Shown here: positions 58,551 to 64,000 of the stretch, in pieces | Layout of the letters: each line of letters begins with the position of its first letter | Numbering within the stretch: the stretch's first letter is position 1 | NCBI RefSeq assembly: GCF_000308375.1 | Contig: NZ_BAFQ01000164.1 | Location: 1-64,000 of the forward strand | Source: Nocardia aobensis NBRC 100429 | GTDB lineage: Bacteria; Actinomycetota; Actinomycetes; Mycobacteriales; Mycobacteriaceae | Reading direction: 5' to 3' | DNA: 64,000 nt | Notes under the pieces: model-generated | The model's database searches: none | Told to the model about the DNA's origin: nothing | What the model saw: the letters and a program-made list of their open reading frames with translations, nothing else | Translations under genes and position numbers: made by a program

Positions 58551-59243
58551 ATGCGTGTGCTGGTGGTGGAGGACGAGCCCCGGCTCGCCGCGACCCTGCG
58601 GCGCGGCCTGGAACTGGAGGGTTTCGTCGTCCAGCAGGCTCATACCGGGACCGACGGCCTGTGGTGGGCGACCGAGGACGACTTCGACGTCATCGTGCTC
58701 GACATCATGCTGCCCGAATTGAGCGGCTACGAGGTGCTGCGCCGGCTGCGGGAACGCGACATCTCCACCCCGGTGCTGATGCTCACCGCCAAGGACGGCG
58801 ACTACGACCAGGTCGACGCGCTGGATCTGGGCGCCGACGACTATCTCACCAAGCCGTTCTCCTTCGTCGTGCTCACCGCGCGTCTGCGCGCCCTGCTGCG
58901 CCGCCGCGCACCACAGCAGCCCGACATTCTGGCCGCCGGTGACCTGCGGCTGGACCCGCGGCGACGCTCGGCCTCCCGCGCCGGTGCCGAATTGGCCCTG
59001 ACGCCCAGGGAATTCGGGCTGCTCGAATATCTGTTGCGGCACAAGGGCAGCGCCCTCACCAAAACCGAGATCCTGCGCAACGTCTGGGATGCGCACTACG
59101 ACGGCCCGGAGAATGTCGTCGAGGTCTATATCGGGTATCTGCGCAAGAAGATCGATACGCCGTTCGGCAGCAACAGCATCGAAACCCTGCGCGGAGTCGG
59201 CTATCGGCTGATCGACTCGGAGGTCGCGACCGCACCGGAGTGA
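58551..59243 (+). CDS. OmpR/PhoB-type response regulator
   Basis: A 230-residue two-component response regulator. The receiver has MRVLVVEDEP, phosphoacceptor Asp51 in VIVLDIMLP, and the conserved Lys in LTKPFSFVVL at about 103. The C-terminal winged helix (about 130-225) has LALTPREFGLLEYLLRHKGS and VYIGYLRKKIDTPFGSNSIE, then TLRGVGYRL, the OmpR/PhoB fold. The short ATG start is typical. A histidine kinase gene follows tail-to-tail, its stop only 1 bp away. Promoter targets unknown. Confidence 0.92.
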   Translation: MRVLVVEDEPRLAATLRRGLELEGFVVQQAHTGTDGLWWATEDDFDVIVLDIMLPELSGYEVLRRLRERDISTPVLMLTAKDGDYDQVDALDLGADDYLTKPFSFVVLTARLRALLRRRAPQQPDILAAGDLRLDPRRRSASRAGAELALTPREFGLLEYLLRHKGSALTKTEILRNVWDAHYDGPENVVEVYIGYLRKKIDTPFGSNSIETLRGVGYRLIDSEVATAPE

Positions 59244-59244
59244 G

Positions 59245-60654
59245 TCACCGGTCCGGTGGTCCCGCCGGCGGCAGTTCGACGACGAATCGCGCACCGCCCC
59301 AGGGTGATTCGGCCACGTGCACCGCGCCCCCGTGGGCCGCCACGATCTCCGCGACGATCGCCAGCCCGAGGCCCGAACCTCCGGTCGTCCGGGACCGATC
59401 GGCCTCGAGTCGCACGAAACGATCGAATACCCGCATGCGGTCCGCCGCGGGAATGCCCGGTCCGTCGTCGTCCACGACGATGCGGGCGGCGGACGCTCCC
59501 GGCTCGGAATTCTCCGCGACCGCGATCACAATCCGCGAACGCGCGTGGGCGAGCGCGTTGTCGACGATATTGCGCAGTGCCCGCGCCAACCGCTCCGGAT
59601 CACCGACGATGCGGGTCGGGCGGATGTCCGTCTCGACCGTCCTCTCCCCGCGCAGGCGAGCGGCGGCGGCCGCGGACTGGGCGATATCGTCGAGATCGAC
59701 GTCACCCGTGCGTAATTCGAGTCCCTGCTCATCGGCCGCGGCCAGGGTCAGCAGATCGTCGATCAGCCGCCGCATGCGCTCGGCTTCCGGGAGCAGCGTG
59801 CCGTCGATCAGTTCCGCGTCCACGATTTCGGGGCGGTGACGCGCCAATTCCAGTGCGGCCGTGACCGTGGCGAGCGGACTGCGCAATTCGTGGGAGGCGT
59901 CACCGACGAAGCGGCGCTGGGCCCGGTGCCCGGCCTCGACGCGCGCGAGCATATCGTTCATCGTCTCGGCCAGCCGGGCGATCTCGTCGCGCGGCGCCGG
60001 CACCGGCACCCGCTCGGACAGTTCGGTGGCGCCGATCCGGGCCACGCGCTCGCGGATCGCCTCCACCGACCGCAACGAGCGGCCGACCAGCAGATACGTT
60101 GCCGCGGCGGCGGCCAGCACCACGATCGGCGCCCCCACCGCCAGCAATGCTCCGACCCGGGCGACCGCACGCTCGACCGATTCGGTGTCGACCGCGACCA
60201 GCACCTGATATCGGCCCGACGGTGTCTCGGCGACACGGCTCGCGACCCGCAAGTCCTCGTCATATCCCGATGAGGCCGACAGCCCGGCGGCACGTCGCGC
60301 TCCCGCCGGTGGCGTGGCGAGTACTCCGTGCGGATCGTCGAATCCCCAGATCACCGTCCCGTCGGGGGCGACGACCTGGGCCGCCGCGATGCGCCCGTCC
60401 TCCGCGCGCGTGAGTTCGCGCACCCGAGCCGGGTCGTGTTCGAGCGTCTCCGCGATCTCGGCGGCCCGGGCCTGTGCGGCACCGTCGAGTTCGTCGATCA
60501 GCGAACGGTGCAGCAACCAGACCATCGCGCCCGCGGCGACGAGCAACACGACACCGACCGCCAGGGCCGACACGAGGGCAGACCGGATCCGCACCCCCCA
60601 CCGCGACGGATGTGTCCAACGCCGGAACCGATGCACCCACTCATCATCGACCAC
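59245..60654 (-). CDS. Membrane sensor histidine kinase (HAMP)
   Basis: A 469-residue membrane kinase. TM1 at about 27-48, an extracytoplasmic sensor loop of about 110 residues, TM2 at about 170-190, then a HAMP domain (RSLRSVEAIRERVARIGATE). The H-box is GDASHELRSPLATV with phosphorylated His255. The N-box is RNIVDNALAHA, the G1 box VVDDDGPGIPA and G2 GGSGLGLAIV. It is convergent with the response regulator, an uncommon arrangement for a cognate pair, which normally shares an operon. Start GTG 60654 lies in a 20-bp tandem duplication. Signal unknown. Confidence 0.92.
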   Translation of the reverse strand: MVDDEWVHRFRRWTHPSRWGVRIRSALVSALAVGVVLLVAAGAMVWLLHRSLIDELDGAAQARAAEIAETLEHDPARVRELTRAEDGRIAAAQVVAPDGTVIWGFDDPHGVLATPPAGARRAAGLSASSGYDEDLRVASRVAETPSGRYQVLVAVDTESVERAVARVGALLAVGAPIVVLAAAAATYLLVGRSLRSVEAIRERVARIGATELSERVPVPAPRDEIARLAETMNDMLARVEAGHRAQRRFVGDASHELRSPLATVTAALELARHRPEIVDAELIDGTLLPEAERMRRLIDDLLTLAAADEQGLELRTGDVDLDDIAQSAAAAARLRGERTVETDIRPTRIVGDPERLARALRNIVDNALAHARSRIVIAVAENSEPGASAARIVVDDDGPGIPAADRMRVFDRFVRLEADRSRTTGGSGLGLAIVAEIVAAHGGAVHVAESPWGGARFVVELPPAGPPDR

Positions 60655-60680
60655 GACGGCCCATCATCGACCACGACGGC
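60642..60680. repeat. Tandem duplication of 19 bp (20-bp period) at the kinase start
   Basis: CATCATCGACCACGACGGC occurs at 60642-60660 and again at 60662-60680, one base apart. The first copy contains the GTG start codon of the histidine kinase on the minus strand, so the copy upstream changes the leader. The period of 20 is not a multiple of three. Confidence 0.9.
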
Positions 60681-60786
60681 GGCGAGCCCGTCACGATCTC
60701 AGCGTCGTCTCAGCGACGGGCGGGCAGAATGCCGCCGTCCCTGTGTCGAGACGGTCGCCGGCTCGCGGCCCGGAAAGGACTACCAC

Positions 60787-61608
60787 GTGACCAACCCGGC
60801 ACCGGCCCGTACCGGATATAAGCTCCCCCAGGTCACGGCATTGTTCTGGGTTCTGAAGATCGCCGCGACCACCCTGGGCGAGACCGGCGGCGATCTGCTG
60901 GCGCAGACCCTGAAGCTGGGCTACGCGACGGCATCGCTGCTGTTTCTCGCCATCTTCGTGGTCAGCCTCGTCGCTCAGTTGCGCGCCCGACGTTTCCATC
61001 CCGCCCTGTATTGGACGGTGATCGCCGCGACCAGCACGGCCGGCACCACCATGTCCGATCTGATCAACCGCGGCCCGGGTTCGGACACCTCGACCGACGG
61101 CGGACTCGGCTACGGCGCGGGTGCGGCGTTGCTGATCAGCGGCCTGGCGATCGTCTTCGTGATCTGGCGGTTCAGCGGGCAGACCTACGACGTCTCGAAT
61201 ATCCGGACGCTGCGCGGCGAGATGCTGTACTGGGCGGCGATCCTGCTGTCGAACACCCTCGGCACCTCGCTCGGCGACTACCTGTCCGACAGCTCCGGCC
61301 TCGGTTACGGCGGTGGTGCGGCACTGATCGGCACGATCATGGTGGTCATCCTGCTGGCGCACTACTTCACGCCGATCTCGGGTGTCGTCCTGTTCTGGAT
61401 GGCCTTCATCCTCACCCGGCCGCTCGGCGCCACCGCGGGTGATCTGCTGTCCAAATCGCACAGCAGCGGCGGACTGGGGTTCGGCACCTACGGCACCTCG
61501 GCGGTCCTGTTGGCCATTCTGGTCGCGGGCATCGCCTACAGCCATGCGAAGGCCGCCCGGACCGCACCGGAGCAGGCCGACGACGATCTGGTCCGGGTCA
61601 TCGAATAA
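60787..61608 (+). CDS. COG4705-like integral membrane protein
   Basis: A 273-residue protein starting at GTG 60787 with GGAAAGGA eight bases upstream. It has eight hydrophobic segments in four internally repeated pairs, each with an acidic motif: TLGETGGDLL, SDLINRG-(T)-DGGLGYGAG, TSLGDYLSDSSGLGYGGG and LGATAGDLLSKSHSSGGLGFG. The repeated (T)xGxxxGD(L/Y)(L/S) and GGLG(F/Y)G elements suggest tandem duplication of a two-helix hairpin and a pore lined with acidic side chains. This is the COG4705 family, whose members have been proposed as cation transporters. It is divergent from the kinase gene and may be its target. Confidence 0.82.
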   Translation: MTNPAPARTGYKLPQVTALFWVLKIAATTLGETGGDLLAQTLKLGYATASLLFLAIFVVSLVAQLRARRFHPALYWTVIAATSTAGTTMSDLINRGPGSDTSTDGGLGYGAGAALLISGLAIVFVIWRFSGQTYDVSNIRTLRGEMLYWAAILLSNTLGTSLGDYLSDSSGLGYGGGAALIGTIMVVILLAHYFTPISGVVLFWMAFILTRPLGATAGDLLSKSHSSGGLGFGTYGTSAVLLAILVAGIAYSHAKAARTAPEQADDDLVRVIE

Positions 61609-61649
61609 GCCCTGGGAGAACATCGCGTCCAGGCTCGTAACCTGGATTC

Positions 61650-62516
61650 ATGCCCGAGCTCGCGACCCTGCCGACGACAACCGGCCTCGATCGTGCGGTG
61701 GAGGTGCTGGCGGGCCGGCGGATCGTGGTGCTGACCGGGGCCGGCATGTCCACCGACAGCGGTATCCCCGACTATCGCGGACCGGATTCGCCGCCCCGCA
61801 ATCCGATGACCTATCAGCAGTTCGTCGGAGATCCGGTGTTCCGGCAGCGCTACTGGGCGCGCAATCACGTCGGCTGGCGGCGGATGGACGCCGCGCGGCC
61901 CAATCTCGGCCATCGCGCGCTGGCCCGGCTCGAACGTGCGGGCGTGGTCGGCGGGCTGATCACGCAGAACGTGGACCTGCTGCACACCAAGGCCGGGCAT
62001 CGCGCCGTCATCGATCTGCACGGCACCTATGCGCGGGTGCGCTGTCTGTCGTGCCACGGCCTGATCTCGCGTATGACGCTCGCCGACCGGCTGGAGGCGG
62101 CCAATCCCGGCTTCGCCGAACTGGCGACGGCGACGGGTATCGAGGTGGCGCCGGACGCCGATGCCGTGGTCCGCGAGACCGACAGCTTCCGCATGGTCGA
62201 CTGTGGCCACTGTGGCGGGATGTTGAAGCCCGATATCGTCTACTTCGGCGAGAACGTCCCGAAAGACCGTGTGGCCGAAGCATTCTCGATGGTCGACGCG
62301 GCCGATGCGATGGTGGTCGCGGGTTCCTCGCTGACGGTCATGTCGGGGCTGCGATTCGTCCGCCGCGCGGCGAAATCAGGTAAGCCGGTGGTGATCGTGA
62401 ACCGCGGCGCCACGCGAGGTGACGAATCGGCCATCGTCCGTATCGATTCCGGCTGCTCGCCCACCCTCGCGGCGCTCGCCGACGCGCTGATCCCGCCCGA
62501 CGGCGTCTCCGTATGA
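61650..62516 (+). CDS. NAD-dependent protein deacylase, sirtuin
   Basis: A 288-residue sirtuin that removes acyl groups from protein lysines using NAD+. GAGMSTDSGIPDYRG near residue 35 and TQNVDLLHTKAG at about 107 bind NAD. HGTYARVRCLSCHG (catalytic His and first Cys pair) and DCGHCGGMLKPDIVYFGE (second Cys pair) form the Zn ribbon. VAGSSLTVMSGLRF and VIVNRGATRGD complete the Rossmann part. The pattern fits the class II/SIRT4-like group. It stands alone between the COG4705-like gene and the terminator shared with the Fo genes. Confidence 0.93.
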   Translation: MPELATLPTTTGLDRAVEVLAGRRIVVLTGAGMSTDSGIPDYRGPDSPPRNPMTYQQFVGDPVFRQRYWARNHVGWRRMDAARPNLGHRALARLERAGVVGGLITQNVDLLHTKAGHRAVIDLHGTYARVRCLSCHGLISRMTLADRLEAANPGFAELATATGIEVAPDADAVVRETDSFRMVDCGHCGGMLKPDIVYFGENVPKDRVAEAFSMVDAADAMVVAGSSLTVMSGLRFVRRAAKSGKPVVIVNRGATRGDESAIVRIDSGCSPTLAALADALIPPDGVSV

Positions 62517-62518
62517 CA

Positions 62519-62554
62519 CGAGTAGCCGGTGGACCGTGGTCCACCGGCTACTCG
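62519..62554. terminator. Bidirectional terminator between sirtuin and Fo genes
   Basis: CGAGTAGCCGGTGGACC at 62519-62535 pairs with GGTCCACCGGCTACTCG at 62538-62554: a perfect 17-bp stem with a 2-nt gap. It begins 3 bp after the sirtuin stop on the plus strand and 11 bp after the b-type subunit stop on the minus strand. Confidence 0.9.
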
Positions 62555-62564
62555 CACACGATGT

Positions 62565-63140
62565 TCAGTTCCAGCCCGGTTGGGCCTGCCGTTTGACCGA
62601 CGACGAGTTCGCCAGGATCTCCAGGTCCTCGAGGAACCGTTCGATACTGTCCGACTTCGCCTCGGGGGTGGCCACCTGGTCGCGCACCTTCTCCTCGGTG
62701 ATCGCCAGCATCGCGGCCGCCAGATCCGTTTCCAGATCGCGCACCATCTGGCGACGCAGCTGGGCGACCTGATCGCGGCCCTGCCGTCGCACCCGTTCGA
62801 CCTCCGCCGCGGCCGCTTCTCGCATCTGCGCCACGATGTACTCGGCGTCGGCGCGCGCGTCGGCGCGAATCTGCTCGAGTTCGGTGTGCGCTTCGGTGAG
62901 GGCGTTCGCGTAGGAGCGCTTGGCCTCCTCCAACTGCTGTGCCGCGTGATCGCTTTCGGTGAGCTGCTTGGCGATCGCGTCCTGGCTCTTGGCCATCAAC
63001 CTCTTCACCGGCGGGACGACCCATTTCCAGATGATGTAGATGATGACGGCGAAGCCGAACAGCTGACTGAAGAAGACCGGCCAGTCGAAGGTGATCTGGT
63101 ATCCGCCTGCGGCAAGCACACCGCCGCTGGTGTCAATCAT
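62565..63140 (-). CDS. ATP synthase Fo subunit b-like protein, lacking a delta domain
   Basis: A 191-residue protein. One membrane helix near the start (FFSQLFGFAVIIYIIWKWVV) is followed by a long charged coiled coil (about 55-170: RSYANALTEAHTELEQIRAD, ADAEYIVAQMREAAAAEVER). This is the b-type part of the fused b-delta subunit found in mycobacteria, where the protein continues with about 270 residues of delta. Here it stops right after the coiled coil (IERFLEDLEILANSSS then QPGWN), and no delta gene follows. Its ATG overlaps the atpF stop by one base. The next thing downstream is the bidirectional terminator. Confidence 0.85.
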   Translation of the reverse strand: MIDTSGGVLAAGGYQITFDWPVFFSQLFGFAVIIYIIWKWVVPPVKRLMAKSQDAIAKQLTESDHAAQQLEEAKRSYANALTEAHTELEQIRADARADAEYIVAQMREAAAAEVERVRRQGRDQVAQLRRQMVRDLETDLAAAMLAITEEKVRDQVATPEAKSDSIERFLEDLEILANSSSVKRQAQPGWN

Positions 63141-63640
63141 TACGAATCCCTGCCCCTCCTACGACCGGCGGTGCCGGCGTGGCGACTGTCACCGATCACC
63201 TGATCGGCGAGCGATTGGGCCAGCGGCTCGACCTCGAGTCGCAGCTCGGACTTGACGCGGTCGGCCTCGGCGCGCAGATGGGCAGCGGATTCGGCGACGA
63301 TGCCGTCGACCTCCTGCTGTGCCTGCGTCCGCAGGTCGTCCATGATCGCCCGGCCCTGGGCCCGTGCCTCGTTGCGGATGTCGGCCGCCTCGGTACGGGC
63401 CTGTTCCAGCGCCGTCTCATATTTCGCCTGGGCGTCGGCGAAGACCTGTTTCGCCTCTTTGGCGTTGGCGGCGGTCGCCTCCACCCGCTCCTCGCGTTCG
63501 GTCAGCACCTTGCGGATCGGCGGAACGACGAAGAACCAGATGACTCCGAGCACGATCAGGAAAATGATCAGCTCGACGAAGAAGGTGCCGTTGGGGATGA
63601 GGAAGTTCCCCTCGGCCACCACATCGGTTCGCGCGGACAT
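63140..63640 (-). CDS. atpF: ATP synthase Fo subunit b
   Basis: A 166-residue stator subunit. A single membrane helix at about 20-42 (FFVELIIFLIVLGVIWFFVV) is followed by a charged, Ala-rich helix that dimerises and reaches F1 (EATAANAKEAKQVFADAQAK, YETALEQARTEAADIRNEAR). The C-terminal tail is Arg-rich. ATG 63640 lies 8 bp upstream of the atpE stop on this strand, in the usual atpE-atpF order. It pairs with the second b-like protein next to it. Confidence 0.93.
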   Translation of the reverse strand: MSARTDVVAEGNFLIPNGTFFVELIIFLIVLGVIWFFVVPPIRKVLTEREERVEATAANAKEAKQVFADAQAKYETALEQARTEAADIRNEARAQGRAIMDDLRTQAQQEVDGIVAESAAHLRAEADRVKSELRLEVEPLAQSLADQVIGDSRHAGTAGRRRGRDS

Positions 63641-63648
63641 CTCGCCGA

Positions 63649-63900
63649 TTACTTACCGGGAGTTGCGAATACGAACAGCGCCATGAACGCGAGGTTGATG
63701 AAGTACGCGGCCTCGACCAGACCGACGGTCAGGAAGAAGTTACCGCGCAACCGGCCCTCGGCCTCGGGCTGCCGGGTGACGCCGTTGATCAGTGCCGAAC
63801 CGGCCAGACCGTCACCGATACCCGCGCCGATGGCGCCACCGGCCATGATGAGGCCACCGCCGATGAGGGCACCCTGGACGATTGCTGGATCTGCTGCCAT
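63649..63900 (-). CDS. atpE: ATP synthase Fo subunit c
   Basis: An 83-residue two-helix proteolipid that forms the rotating proton ring. ALIGGGLIMAGGAIGAGIGD and GVTRQPEAEGRLRG (the cytoplasmic loop) lead to FFLTVGLVEAAYFINLAFMA, with the proton-binding Glu in VEAAYF at about residue 64. Length and order fit the mycobacterial family; this is the target type of diarylquinoline drugs. It follows atpB with a 56-bp gap and precedes atpF by 8 bp. Confidence 0.95.
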   Translation of the reverse strand: MAADPAIVQGALIGGGLIMAGGAIGAGIGDGLAGSALINGVTRQPEAEGRLRGNFFLTVGLVEAAYFINLAFMALFVFATPGK

Positions 63901-63956
63901 TTTCTCTTCCTGTTCTCCAACGTTGACCGATCGGTGGGGCCGATCGGGACTGCCGT

Positions 63957-64000
63957 TCAGTGGTTTTCGTGCTCCAGCGTCATGGATTGGCTGAAGTAGA
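63957..64000 (-). CDS. atpB: ATP synthase Fo subunit a, C-terminal end (cut by window edge)
   Basis: Only the last 14 codons before the stop are present; their translation ends YFSQSMTLEHENH. This fits the short polar tail of actinobacterial subunit a, and its position directly upstream of atpE supports the call. Confidence 0.7.
   Translation of the reverse strand, partial: YFSQSMTLEHENH

Noticed and set aside
1..64000. CRISPR arrays, insertion sequences, integrases and rRNA genes
   Set aside because: No regularly spaced repeats, transposase or recombinase motifs or rRNA sequence were found by reading both strands.

Overview
The window is high-GC actinobacterial chromosome, most likely Nocardia or a close mycolic-acid-producing relative. 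This rests on the metG / rsmI / pmt neighbourhood (recalled as conserved in mycobacteria), a PimC-like mannosyltransferase, a type-5 uracil-DNA glycosylase, and many TetR/MarR/PadR/IclR regulators beside secreted or metabolic genes. All identifications were made by reading the sequence; no searches were run.

Layout. 1-9 kb: end of metG, a TetR gene, rsmI divergent from the protein O-mannosyltransferase gene pmt, an arginine deiminase-GntR pair, soxR with an apparent SoxR box, a short-chain dehydrogenase and a PimC-like glycosyltransferase. 8-17 kb: a GAF-GGDEF-EAL cyclic-di-GMP enzyme with a PAS-like partner, two overlapping GyrI-like genes, udgB, tRNA-Ala(CGC) with a strong terminator, a second GGDEF-EAL protein with a degenerate GGDEF motif, and a membrane protein. 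17-24.5 kb: TetR/carboxylesterase, an RDD-protein pair, a Thr/Pro-rich membrane-anchored protein, MarR, a secreted protein and an SDR.

25.1-30.8 kb holds the most striking locus, a compact three-gene biosynthetic unit. It encodes a pterin-dependent aromatic amino acid hydroxylase, a one-module NRPS (C-A-PCP-TE) with an EntF-like condensation domain and a tyrosine-like specificity code (read by eye), and a membrane-anchored catechol O-methyltransferase homologue that overlaps the NRPS by 4 bp. A plausible reading is hydroxylation of an aromatic amino acid to a catechol, activation and release by the NRPS, and O-methylation; the product is unknown.

31-43 kb is accessory: a ferritin-like protein, a His-rich protein behind a perfect CsoR/RicR-like palindrome, DUF5994, a beta-lactamase-like protein with cspA, a GH43-like secreted protein, PhoU, a glycosyltransferase, a FAD monooxygenase, a saccharopine-dehydrogenase-like reductase, a PadR regulator next to four ACTAG motifs spaced exactly 15 bp apart, an acyl-ACP thioesterase and a fragment of an AAA ATPase/nuclease. 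43.4-53.4 kb is a catabolic locus: an MFS transporter, an AraC regulator and a seven-gene minus-strand operon (quinone oxidoreductase, TauD dioxygenase, BKACE, alpha/beta hydrolase, ScoA, ScoB, acyl-CoA ligase). In it BKACE would release acetoacetate and ScoAB would activate it. 53.6-62.5 kb holds small secreted proteins (two more paralogues of the glycine-rich protein at 43.4 kb), an IclR regulator, a lipoprotein, a tail-to-tail two-component pair, a COG4705-like membrane protein and a sirtuin.

The right edge carries ATP synthase Fo genes (end of atpB, then atpE, atpF and a second b-type subunit). They end in a perfect 17-bp hairpin, with no delta, alpha, gamma, beta or epsilon gene after them. 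This is unusual and worth checking against the rest of the genome.
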